The position numbers and the translations under genes were made by a program. From positions 310,001-374,000 of the forward strand of contig NZ_QJRX01000003.1 of the NCBI RefSeq assembly GCF_003205495.1: 64,000 bases of DNA. Reading direction: 5' to 3'. The notes under the pieces are model-generated. The model was not told where the DNA came from, made no database searches, and saw nothing but the letters and a program-made list of their open reading frames with translations. This document shows positions 15,463 through 25,200 of this stretch, piece after piece. Source of the DNA: Aquipseudomonas alcaligenes (GTDB lineage Bacteria; Pseudomonadota; Gammaproteobacteria; Pseudomonadales; Pseudomonadaceae). Position 1 is the first letter of the stretch; each line of letters starts with the position of its first letter.

Positions 15463-16581
15463 ATGAGTGCCTCGAGCGATATCTCGCGTTTGTTCAAGCA
15501 GTTCGGTGGTCGCGCGGATCAGTATCAGGAAATATCCCGGGGCGATGAGGCGCGGGCCAGTGTCGAGCGCTGGCCGGTGGTGGGGCGCAGCGAGATTCAG
15601 CCCACTGACATCGCTGAGGTCTTACCCGCGGCGCCCGAGGCCGTCGCAGTGGCCGAGCAGGCGCCTGTCGCGCAACCGGAGGTCTGGTCCGCTGCCGGCC
15701 TGCAGAGCCTGCTGGCCAAGCTGGCCGAGGAGCCCAGCGAGCCGGCGCAGGTCGCCGCTGCGGTCGCGCCGGAACGTCCCGATCTTGCGCACATCCGCGT
15801 GATCGCGGTGGTTTCCGCCAAGGGTGGCGTCGGCAAGAGCACCCTGGCGGCCAACCTGGCGGCCGCGCTGCAGAAGACCGGACGGGCCGTGTTGGCCATC
15901 GATCTCGATCCGCAGAATGCCCTGCACCATCACTTCCAGGCGACCGAACAGGCACAGGCTGCAGCGCCGGCGCAGGGGTTGTGTCATAGCGAGCACGACT
16001 GGCACGAGCTCTGCGTGCCGACCCGCGACGGCCTGTTCGTCCTGCCCCACGGCCTGACCGACGAACCGGCCCGGCGCACCTTCGAGCGTCAGCTGGAAAG
16101 CGATCCCCTGTGGTTGGCGCGGCGTCTGGCCGATCTGCAGCTGGCCGATGGCGCGCTGGTGCTGCTCGACACGCCGCCGGGCCCGTCGCTGTACCTGCAG
16201 CAGGCGCTGAGCGTGGCCAATCTCGCCCTGGTGGTGAGCCTGGCCGATGCGGCCTCCTACACCGCGCTGCCGCTGATCGATGGGCTGATCGCCAGCCATA
16301 CCGAGGGGCGCGCCGACTTCGCCGGCAGCGCCTACCTGATCAATCAGGTGGACAACTCGCGGCAGCTGAGCAAGGACATCACCCAGATCATGCAGGGCCT
16401 GCTCGGCAAGCGCCTGCTGGGCCTGGTGCATCGCGATCAGTCGGTCGGCGAGGCGCTGGCCTACAACCGCAACGTGCTGGACTACGACCCGCACGGCCGC
16501 GGCTGCCACGATATCCTGGCCTGCGCCCAGAGCCTGCTGGTACGCCTGGCGAGCGAGCAGCGAGTCGAGCAGCCGGCATGA
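15463..16581 (+). CDS. bcsQ: BcsQ/WssA-type cellulose ParA-like ATPase with BcsP-like N-terminus
   Basis: This 372-residue protein has two parts. Residues 1 to about 95 begin with SDISRLFKQFGGRADQYQEI, the conserved start seen in BcsP-type regulators, followed by a low-complexity Ala/Pro/Glu stretch. From about residue 108 there is a MinD/ParA-type ATPase with a deviant Walker A (KGGVGKST) and a DTPPG motif, as in BcsQ/YhjQ and SBW25 WssA. BcsQ proteins are needed for cellulose secretion and its polar or membrane placement. It is first in the operon, and its stop overlaps the bcsA start (ATGA). Whether the N-terminal part acts as a separate BcsP domain is inference. Confidence 0.87.
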   Translation: MSASSDISRLFKQFGGRADQYQEISRGDEARASVERWPVVGRSEIQPTDIAEVLPAAPEAVAVAEQAPVAQPEVWSAAGLQSLLAKLAEEPSEPAQVAAAVAPERPDLAHIRVIAVVSAKGGVGKSTLAANLAAALQKTGRAVLAIDLDPQNALHHHFQATEQAQAAAPAQGLCHSEHDWHELCVPTRDGLFVLPHGLTDEPARRTFERQLESDPLWLARRLADLQLADGALVLLDTPPGPSLYLQQALSVANLALVVSLADAASYTALPLIDGLIASHTEGRADFAGSAYLINQVDNSRQLSKDITQIMQGLLGKRLLGLVHRDQSVGEALAYNRNVLDYDPHGRGCHDILACAQSLLVRLASEQRVEQPA

Positions 16582-18761
16582 GCCTCTGGCGCAAATGGTC
16601 CGGCGTCCTGGCGTCGGACTCCATCGCTGCGCGGCTGTGCGCCAGTCGCCTGGGGCAGCGGCTGACGCTGCTGCTCGCCCTGCTGATGCTCGGGGTGGTG
16701 GTGGCCGCGCCGCTCGACCTCGAAGCCCAGATGCTGTTCACCGCCGCCTGCATGGCGGCGGCGCTCGTTTTACGCCGGCACGCACATCGCCTGGCGATCC
16801 TGGCGATGATCACGCTGTCGGTGATCGCCTCGCTGCGCTACATGTACTGGCGCCTGACCTCCTCGCTGGGCTTCGAGAACCTGCTCGACATGCTGTTCGG
16901 TTACGGCCTGGTGCTGGCCGAGCTGTATGCCCTGCTGGTGCTGCTGCTCGGCTACCTGCAGACGGCCTGGCCGCTGCAGCGCAAGCCCTACCCGCTGCCG
17001 CGCGACACCGCCCTGTGGCCCACGGTGGATGTGTACATCCCCACCTACAACGAGCCGCTGGAGATCATCAAGCTCACCGCCTTCGCCGCCCAGGCCATCG
17101 ACTGGCCGAAGGACAAGCTCAACGTCTACGTGCTCGATGACGGCCGCCGCGAGGAGTTCCGCGACTTCTGCGCCGAGGCCGGGATCGGCTACATCATTCG
17201 CCCGGACAACTTCCACGCCAAGGCCGGCAACCTCAACCACGCGCTGAAGCTGACCCACGGCGACTACATCGCCATCTTCGACGCCGACCACGTACCGACC
17301 CGTTCCTTCCTCCAGGTCGGCATGGGCTGGTTCCTGCGCGACCCCAAGCTGGCGATGCTGCAGACGCCGCACTTCTTCTTCTCGCCGGATCCCTTCGAGA
17401 AGAACCTCGACACCTTCCGTTCGGTGCCCAACGAGGGCGAGCTGTTCTACGGCCTGGTGCAGGACGGCAACGATCTGTGGAACGCCACCTTCTTCTGCGG
17501 CTCCTGCGCCATCATCAAGCGCGGCCCGCTGGAGGAAGTCGGCGGCATCGCCGTGGAGACCGTCACCGAGGACGCCCACACTGCCCTCAAGCTCAACCGC
17601 CTGGGCTACAACACCGCCTACCTGGCGCTGCCGCAGGCCGCCGGCCTGGCCACCGAGAGCCTGTCCGGGCATATCGGCCAGCGCATCCGCTGGGCGCGCG
17701 GCATGGCGCAGATCTTCCGCACCGACAACCCGCTGCTGGGCAAGGGGCTCAAGCTCGGCCAGCGGCTGTGCTACCTCAACGCCATGCTGCACTTCTTCTA
17801 TGGCCTGCCGCGCCTGGTGTTCCTCACCGCGCCGCTGGCCTACCTGTTCTTCGGTGCGCAGATCTTCCAGGCCGAGGCCCTGCTGATCCTGGCCTACGCG
17901 CTGCCGCACATCCTCATCGCCAGTGTCACCAACTCGACCATCCAGGGGCGCTTCCGCCATTCCTTCTGGAACGAGGTCTACGAGTCGGTGCTGGCCTGGT
18001 ACATCATGCGCCCGGTGCTGCTGGCGATGGTCAACCCCAAGCTCGGCAAGTTCAACGTGACGGCCAAGGGCGGGGTGATCGACCGGAGCTACTTCGACTG
18101 GAAGATGGCGCGGCCCTACATCGTGGTGCTGGCGCTGAACGTGCTGGGCGTGCTGGCCGGCCTGTGGAAGCTGGGCTTCGATCCCGAGGTCAGCGTGGCC
18201 ACCGTGCTGATCAACCTGACCTGGACCTTCTACAACATCGTCATCAGCGCCGCGTCGGTCGCGGTGGCCGCCGAAGCCCGGCAGATTCGTGCCGAGCCGC
18301 GGGTGTACGCCGAGCTGCCGGCCACCCTGAGCCTGGCCAACGGCAAGACCATCGTCTGCCGGACCAACGACTTCTCCCAGCGCGGCATCGGCATCGCCCT
18401 GCCGGAAGGGGCACATGTCGAGCGTGGCGAGCAGCTGCTGGTGTCGCTGTTCCGCGACCACGAGGAGTGCGTGTTCCCCGCCGTGGTGATGTTCTCCCGC
18501 GCCGGCGTGCTGGGCCTGAACTTCCTCGAGCTGAACATCGAGCAGCAGCGCGAACTGACCCGCATGACCTTCTCGCGCGCCGACACCTGGGCCGCCACCT
18601 GGGGCCAGGGCGCCGTCGACACGCCGCTTGGCGCCCTGGCCGAAGTCTCCAGCATCGGCTGGCGCGGCCTTCGCCTGCTGTCGCGCGCCACCTTCGCCGA
18701 ACTGCGTGCGCGCCTGCGCAGCCCGTCCTTCCACCTTCGCTCCACCCCGAGGAACCCATGA
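16578..18761 (+). CDS. bcsA: BcsA, cellulose synthase catalytic subunit
   Basis: This 727-residue polytopic GT2 enzyme polymerises UDP-glucose into beta-1,4-glucan and exports it through the inner membrane. Catalytic motifs are all present: DDG (187-189), DAD (235-237), FFCGS (305-309), TED (330-332) and QRIRW (368-372). The C-terminal PilZ domain has RAEPR (571-575) and DFSQRG (598-603), so c-di-GMP activation should be intact. The ATG at 16578 overlaps the bcsQ stop; the longer frame starting at 16110 lies inside bcsQ and was rejected. bcsB follows with a 4-nt overlap. It corresponds to WssB of P. fluorescens. Confidence 0.97.
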   Translation: MSLWRKWSGVLASDSIAARLCASRLGQRLTLLLALLMLGVVVAAPLDLEAQMLFTAACMAAALVLRRHAHRLAILAMITLSVIASLRYMYWRLTSSLGFENLLDMLFGYGLVLAELYALLVLLLGYLQTAWPLQRKPYPLPRDTALWPTVDVYIPTYNEPLEIIKLTAFAAQAIDWPKDKLNVYVLDDGRREEFRDFCAEAGIGYIIRPDNFHAKAGNLNHALKLTHGDYIAIFDADHVPTRSFLQVGMGWFLRDPKLAMLQTPHFFFSPDPFEKNLDTFRSVPNEGELFYGLVQDGNDLWNATFFCGSCAIIKRGPLEEVGGIAVETVTEDAHTALKLNRLGYNTAYLALPQAAGLATESLSGHIGQRIRWARGMAQIFRTDNPLLGKGLKLGQRLCYLNAMLHFFYGLPRLVFLTAPLAYLFFGAQIFQAEALLILAYALPHILIASVTNSTIQGRFRHSFWNEVYESVLAWYIMRPVLLAMVNPKLGKFNVTAKGGVIDRSYFDWKMARPYIVVLALNVLGVLAGLWKLGFDPEVSVATVLINLTWTFYNIVISAASVAVAAEARQIRAEPRVYAELPATLSLANGKTIVCRTNDFSQRGIGIALPEGAHVERGEQLLVSLFRDHEECVFPAVVMFSRAGVLGLNFLELNIEQQRELTRMTFSRADTWAATWGQGAVDTPLGALAEVSSIGWRGLRLLSRATFAELRARLRSPSFHLRSTPRNP

Positions 18762-21037
18762 GCCAGAAACGCAATGGACTGTCGTCCCTGTGTCTCGCAT
18801 TGACCCTGCCGCTGCTGCTGGCTTCCGCCTGGGCCGAGGAACCGGCGGAGGAGGGCGCCGTCGCCGTCGAGGGGGCTGCCGTCGACGGTGGTGAGATCCC
18901 GGCGGATGCCGTGCCGGTCGAGTTCGTGCCGACCTACAGCGCCACGCTCAAGCAGCTGGGCGCCAACTACACCATGCACCTGCGCGGCATCGAGGGCAGC
19001 GACAGCGTCAGCTTCGACGTGCGCGCCGACCAGGTGGTGAGCAAGGCGCGGGTCAAGCTGGAATACAGCTACTCGCCGGCGCTGCTGCCCGACCTGTCGC
19101 AGATCAACCTGATGGTCAACGACCAGGTGGCGGCCAGCCTGCCGGTGCCCAAGGAAACCGCCGGCACCCTGCAGCAGCAGGTGCTGGACATCCCGCCGCA
19201 CCTGATCACCGAGTTCAACCGCCTGACCCTGCAGCTGATCGGCCACTACACCATGATGTGCGAGGACCCGCTGCATTCCAGCCTGTGGGCCAAGGTCAGC
19301 AACACCAGCGAACTGCAGCTGGAGACCACCCAGATCGCCCTGCCGGACGACCTGGCCAAGCTGCCGCTGCCGTTCTTCGACAGCCGCGATTCGCGCCTGC
19401 TGGAGCTGCCCTTCGTGTTTGCCGGTGCGCCGGACAACCGCAGTCTGGAAGCCGCCGGCATGGTGTCCTCGTGGTTCGGCGCGCTGGCCAGCTACCGCGG
19501 TGCGCGTTTCCCGGTGAGCCTCGGCCAGCTGCCGGAGAAGGGCAATGCCATCGTCCTGCTCAGCGGCGCGGCCAGCCTCGACGGTGTGCCCGCAGCAACC
19601 GACAAGGGCCCCAGCCTGACCCTGATGGCGCACCCCGTCGATCCCTTTGGCAAGCTGCTGATCCTGCGCGGTGACGACAGCGAACAACTCAAGCAGGCCG
19701 CCCTGGCGCTGGTCACCGGCAGCCAGGTGCTGTCCGGCGCCCATGCGCGCATCGAGCGCATCGACAGCCTGGCGCCGCGCGAGCCCTATGACGCGCCGAA
19801 CTGGCTGCCCAGCGACCGCCCGGTGCGCCTCGGCGAGCTGACGGAAGCCAAGCGCCTGAGCGTCTCCGGCTATGACCCGGGCACCATCAACCTGCCGCTG
19901 CGCCTGCCGCCGGACCTGTTCAACTGGCGCCAGCCAGGCGTGCCGCTGCACCTCAAGTACCGCTACACGCCGCAGCCGGTGTCGACCAACTCGTCGCTGC
20001 TGATCAGCGTCGGCGGCAAGTTCATCAAGTCGCTGCCGCTGCCGTCGCAGGAGAACCTCGACCAGTCGCTGCTGGCCAAGCTGCAGGATGACAGCCTGCT
20101 GCGCGAGGCCAAGCTGATGCTGCCGCTGGACAGCCTGCCGCTGCAGTCGGCCCTGCAGCTGCGCTTCATGTACGACTACATCAAGCAGGGCGATTGCCGC
20201 GACATCATCATCGACAACATGCGCGGCACCATCGAGCCGGATTCGACCCTGGACCTGAGCGGCTACGAGCACTTCATCGCCATGCCCAACCTGGGCGTGT
20301 TCCAGAGCAGCGGCTTCCCGTTCACCCGCATGGCCGACCTGGCTGAGACCGCCGTGGTGATCCCGGCCGGTGCCAGTGCCGAGGAAATCTCCCTGCTGCT
20401 CGACCTGCTCGGCCGCTTCGGCGAGTCCACCGGCCTGCCGGCCAGCGGCGTCAGCGTGACCCAGGGCGACAGCGATACCGAGCTGGAGGACAAGGACCTG
20501 CTGGTGCTAGCCACCGGCAGCAACCAGCCGCTGCTGGAGCGCTGGGCCGACTGGCTGCCGGCGCAGATCAACGGGCGCGCCAGCTTCGAGCTGTCCGACC
20601 TGGTCCATCGCGTGCGCCACTGGATGGACAGCGACAGCCGCCGCCCGGCGCGCAGCAACCTGGTGCTGGGCAGCGGCGCGGCCGGCGCCTACGTGGCCGG
20701 CTTCGAGTCGCCGCTGACCAGCGAGCGCAGCGTGGTGGTGATCGCCGCCAGCGCCGCGGAGCGGCTGGGCGAAGTCAGCGCGGCCCTGCGCGGCGGCGAG
20801 GACTACGAGCAGTCCCTGCAGGGCAGCCTGGCGGTGGTCAACGGCACGCGCATCAACTCGCTGGTGGCCGACGAGCAATACCATGTCGGCGACCTGGGCT
20901 GGTTCCGCTACCTGCAGTGGCTGCTGGCGCACAACCTGGGCTGGATGCTGCTGCTCACCGCGCTGGGCGTCGGCCTGATCAGTCTGCTGCTGTTCGTCAG
21001 CCTGCGTGCGCGGACTCGTGCCCGCCTGAACGGCTGA
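18758..21037 (+). CDS. bcsB: BcsB, periplasmic cellulose synthase subunit
   Basis: This 759-residue protein has a signal peptide (cleavage near ASAWA), a long periplasmic region and a C-terminal transmembrane helix (LGWMLLLTALGVGLISLLLFV) that anchors it next to BcsA. Family landmarks include GHYTMMCEDPLHSSLW and GDCRD. BcsB guides the nascent glucan across the periplasm and is required for BcsA activity. The start at 18758 has GAGGA upstream and overlaps the bcsA stop; the long upstream frame is a shadow of bcsA. It corresponds to WssC. Confidence 0.95.
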   Translation: MSQKRNGLSSLCLALTLPLLLASAWAEEPAEEGAVAVEGAAVDGGEIPADAVPVEFVPTYSATLKQLGANYTMHLRGIEGSDSVSFDVRADQVVSKARVKLEYSYSPALLPDLSQINLMVNDQVAASLPVPKETAGTLQQQVLDIPPHLITEFNRLTLQLIGHYTMMCEDPLHSSLWAKVSNTSELQLETTQIALPDDLAKLPLPFFDSRDSRLLELPFVFAGAPDNRSLEAAGMVSSWFGALASYRGARFPVSLGQLPEKGNAIVLLSGAASLDGVPAATDKGPSLTLMAHPVDPFGKLLILRGDDSEQLKQAALALVTGSQVLSGAHARIERIDSLAPREPYDAPNWLPSDRPVRLGELTEAKRLSVSGYDPGTINLPLRLPPDLFNWRQPGVPLHLKYRYTPQPVSTNSSLLISVGGKFIKSLPLPSQENLDQSLLAKLQDDSLLREAKLMLPLDSLPLQSALQLRFMYDYIKQGDCRDIIIDNMRGTIEPDSTLDLSGYEHFIAMPNLGVFQSSGFPFTRMADLAETAVVIPAGASAEEISLLLDLLGRFGESTGLPASGVSVTQGDSDTELEDKDLLVLATGSNQPLLERWADWLPAQINGRASFELSDLVHRVRHWMDSDSRRPARSNLVLGSGAAGAYVAGFESPLTSERSVVVIAASAAERLGEVSAALRGGEDYEQSLQGSLAVVNGTRINSLVADEQYHVGDLGWFRYLQWLLAHNLGWMLLLTALGVGLISLLLFVSLRARTRARLNG

Positions 21038-21045
21038 GGTCGGCC

Positions 21046-22218
21046 ATGCGGCGTCTGTATCCGACTCTCTGCGCCGGCCTGCTGAGCCTCGTGCTCGGCG
21101 GCGCCGCACAGGCTGCCTGCCCGGTCGATTGGCCGCACTGGCAGCGCTTCGCCGAACACTGGATCCAGCCGGACGGCCGCGTCCTGGAGTCCAGCCTGGA
21201 GAAGAACCACAGCACCTCGGAAGGGCAGTCCTACGCACTGTTCTTCGCCCTGGTGGCCAATGACCAGGCGCGTTTCGAGCGCATCTGGCGCTGGAGTCGC
21301 GAGAACCTCGCCGGCAATGACCCGCAGAAAATCCTACCGGCCTGGCTGTGGGGGCAGGGCAAGGACGGCCAGTGGCAGGTGCAGGACCCCAACTCCGCTT
21401 CCGACGCCGACCTGTGGTTCGTCTACGCCCTGCTGGAAGCCGACCGCCTGTGGCGCAAGCCCGAATACCGCGCCGATGCGCTGGCCCTGCTGGCGCAGAT
21501 CAAGGCCCGTGAAACCACCGAGCTGCCAGGCCTGGGCCCGGTGTTGCTGCCGGGTCCGATCGGCTTCTCGCATATTGGCCATCTGTGGCGCATCAACCCC
21601 AGCTACCAGCCGTTGCCGCTGCTGCGCCGCCTCGCCGCCGTCGACCCCAAGGGGCCGTGGAACGCCATCGCCCGCCACAGCGCGGTGTTGCAGGAGCAAG
21701 CCGGGCCGCATGGCTTCGCCGCCGACTGGATCGGCTACCGTGCCGTATCCGAACGCGCCGGGCTGTTCGCCAGTGACCCGATGAAGGGCGACAGCGGCAG
21801 CTACGACGCCATCCGCGTCTACCTCTGGGCCGGCATGACCGACCCCGCCGACCCGCTGGCCAAGCCGCTGCTCGACAGCCTGTTCGGCATGGCGCGCGCC
21901 ACCGCCTCCAGCGGCCTGCCGCCGGAGAAGGTCGACGTGCGCACGGGCGTCACCTCGGGGCAGAGCCCGAGCGGCTTCTCCGGTGCGCTGGTGCCGTACT
22001 TCCGCGCCAAGGGCCAGCCCTGGCTGGAAGAGCTGCAGGACCAGCGTGCGCGCGGCGCCATCGACCAGTGGATCGCCGGCACGGGGCCTGCGCCGTTCTA
22101 CTACGACTACATGCTCAGCCTGTTCGGTCTCGGCTGGGCGGACAAGTACTACCGCTTCGCGGCCGATGGCCGTCTGCTACCGCTTTGGGAGTCTCCATGT
22201 TCCGCTACCGCCCGCTGA
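21046..22218 (+). CDS. bcsZ: BcsZ, periplasmic GH8 endo-beta-1,4-glucanase
   Basis: This 390-residue protein has a signal peptide (…GGAAQA, about 1-23) and the glycosyl hydrolase family 8 pattern. The general acid is Glu59 in TSEGQSYAL. Landmarks WLWGQ, ASDADLW, FSHIGHLWRINPSYQP and YDAIRVYLW follow in order. BcsZ cleaves cellulose in the periplasm and tunes the amount and length of exported polymer. It starts 8 nt after bcsB. Its last 22 nt overlap the start of bcsC. It corresponds to WssD. Confidence 0.95.
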   Translation: MRRLYPTLCAGLLSLVLGGAAQAACPVDWPHWQRFAEHWIQPDGRVLESSLEKNHSTSEGQSYALFFALVANDQARFERIWRWSRENLAGNDPQKILPAWLWGQGKDGQWQVQDPNSASDADLWFVYALLEADRLWRKPEYRADALALLAQIKARETTELPGLGPVLLPGPIGFSHIGHLWRINPSYQPLPLLRRLAAVDPKGPWNAIARHSAVLQEQAGPHGFAADWIGYRAVSERAGLFASDPMKGDSGSYDAIRVYLWAGMTDPADPLAKPLLDSLFGMARATASSGLPPEKVDVRTGVTSGQSPSGFSGALVPYFRAKGQPWLEELQDQRARGAIDQWIAGTGPAPFYYDYMLSLFGLGWADKYYRFAADGRLLPLWESPCSATAR

Positions 22219-25200
22219 CTCTGGCGCTGCTCGCCGCCCTGGCCCATGGCGGCGCCCAGGCCGAGGGCAGCGATGCCCAGCGCCTGCTGATCGAGCAGGG
22301 ACATTTCTGGCAGGCGCAGGACAAGCCCAAGCGTGCCGGCGAGGTCTGGCAGAAGCTGCTGCTGATCGATGCGGCGCAGCCGGATGCGCTCTATGGCCTG
22401 GGCTTCATCGCGGTCAAGGATGGCGACCTGGCCAGCGCCGGCGGCTACCTGCAGCGCCTGCAGGCCATCCAGCCGCTGCCGCGCCAGGCATTGCTGCTGG
22501 AGCAGGACATCCGCCTGGCCGATCCGGCCAACCAGAAGCTGCTCGACGAGGCTCGCCTGCTGGTCGAGAGTGACCAGCGCGCGAAGGCTGCCGAGGTCTA
22601 TCGTCGTGCGCTGGGCGGCAAGCCCGCGCAGGGGCAGATCGGCCTGGAGTTCTACAACAACCTGGGTTATGTCGACGCGCACTGGGCCGAGGCCCGTAGC
22701 GGCATGCAGCGCATCCAGCGCGAGTACCCGGACGACCCCTACGCCGCGCTGTTCCTGGCCAAGCACCTGGCGCGCAACCAGGGCGCACGCGAGGAGGGCA
22801 TCCGTGCCCTGGCCAAGCTGGCCGAGCGCGAGGATATCGGTGGCGACGCCGACGAAAGCTGGCGCCTGGCGCTGACCTGGATCGGCCCGCCCAACAAGGC
22901 GCAGCAGCCGTTGTTCGAACAGTTCCTCAAGACCCATCCGGACGACGAGGAAATCCGCGCGCTGCTGGTCAAGGGCCGCACTCAGCCCGCCAGCGCAGCG
23001 GCGGCCTGGCGCCGTGACCCGCAGCTCGACCGCGGCCTCAAGGCCCTGGAGAAAGGCGAACTGCAGGTGGCCGAGCGCGAGCTGAGCGCCTACCTGGAGA
23101 AGCACCCCAAGGACCCCGATGCCCTCGGCGGGCTGGGTATCCTGCGCCAGCGCCAGGAGCGCTTCGAGGATGCCGAGCTGCTGCTCACCCGTGCCGTGAA
23201 GGGCGGTGGTGGCCGCGCCTGGCAGAGTGCGCTGGACGATGTGTGCTACTGGTCGCTGCTGCAGCGTGCGCGCGACAACATCGCCAACGCGCGCAATGCC
23301 GATGCCCGCCAGCAACTGGAACAGGCGCGCCGGCTCAAGCCCAAGGATGCCGAGGCCGTGCTGAGCCTGGCCGAGCTGCAGGCCCAGCAGGGCGAGCTCG
23401 CCGCCGCCGAAGCCGGCTATCGCCAGGCGCTGCAGCTGGGTCAGCAGCAGGCACGCGCCCTGCGCGGCCTGGTGCAGGTGCTGGGTGGCCAGGGCAAGGC
23501 CGACGAGGCCCTGCGCGAGCTGGACAAGCTGCCCAAGGCCGAGCGCGAGAAGATCGGCAGCCTCAGCCAGCTGCGTGCCGAGCAGGCGCTGCAGCGCGCC
23601 CGCGCCGCCGAACAGCACGGCGACAGCGCCGGCATGCGCCGCGAGCTGGAAAACGCCCTGCGCGACGACCCGAACAATGCCTGGGCACGCTTCGCCCTTG
23701 CTCGCCTGTACGTCGACCTGGGCGCCGTGGACGAGGCGCGCAGCCTGGTCGATGGCCTGTTGCAGACCCAGCCGAACGACCGCGACGCGCTCTACACCAG
23801 CGCGCTGCTGTCCATGCAGCTGGGCGACTGGCGCAAGGCCCAGGCGACCCTGGCACGCATCCCGCGCGACGCGCGCAATTCGGACGTCAGCCGGTTGGTG
23901 GCGGAAGTGGATTTCAACCTGCAGATGCAGGAAATCGAGGAACTCAACCGCAGCGGTCGGCGCGCCGAGGCGCGCGCCTTCCTCGGCCGTATCGAACCGC
24001 TGGCCCAGGGCAAGCCGGCGCGCCTGGCCAGCATGGCCTCGGCCTACGCCGATGCCGACGACCCGCAGCGTGCCATGGTCATCATGCGCGACCTGCTGGC
24101 GCGCAGCCCGCGCAACGACCTGTCGCTGACCCTGAGCTATGCCGGCGTGCTGTTGCGCGCCGAGCAGGACACCGAGGTGGCCGCCATTCTGCGCGACCTG
24201 CAGGGCCGCAGCATGACGGTGGAGCAGCGCAAGCAGTACGACGACCTGCTGTTCCACTACCGCGTGCGCCAGGCCGAGCAGCTGCGCCTGCGCGGTGAGC
24301 TGGCCGCCGCCTACGACACCCTGGCGCCGGCGCTGGCGCTGCGCCCGCTGGACCCGCTGGCGGTTTCGGCACTGGCGCGCATGTACGGCGCCAACGGCAA
24401 CACCGCCAAGGCCCTTGAGCTGTTCAAGCCGCTGGTGCAGCGTCACCCGCAAGACGCCAACCTGCAGGTCGGTGCCGCCGATATGGCCGCGCAGCAGGCC
24501 GAGAACGGCTACGCCGAGGAGCGCCTGGAGCAGGCGCTGAAGCTGGCGCCCAACGATGTCGACATCCTCACCACCGCTGCCCGCGTGTACCGCTACCTCG
24601 GTCGCACCGGTACCGCCGCCGAGCTGCTGGGCAAGGTGGTGGCCCAGGAGAAACGCGAACAGACCCCGAGCTACGCCGCCAGCACCCGTCCGGCCAGCGC
24701 GCCGGCCAACCCCTTCGCCGGTGTTGGTAGCCTGGCCGCGGCACCTGCGGCGATTCCCGACCCGGTATCGACCCTGCCGGCGCCGGTCGAGCGTCCGACT
24801 CTGGCGCTGGACGATATTCCAGCTCCGGCGAGCAGCCAGCCGCGTGCCCCGGCCCGTGCCGAGCTGCCGGTGACCACCACGCGCGACAGCCTGTTGGCCC
24901 TGGAACCCGCGCCTGCACCGACGACCACCCTGGTCGCCGCCGAACCGGTCTCGGCCAATCCCTTCCTGCCGGGTGCCGAGGAAGAGCCGGACCCGCGTGC
25001 CGGCATGAGCGAGGCGGCCCGCGCACTGGACGATATCCTGCAGCAGCGCAGCGCTTATGTGGTGCAGGGTGTGACGGTGCGGACCAACGACAGCGAGTCC
25101 GGCCTGAGCAAGATCACCGATGTGCAGGCGCCGTTCGAGGCCAGCATGCCGCTGGGCGACAACCGCCTGGCCGTGCGCGTGACCCCCGTCTCGTTGAACG

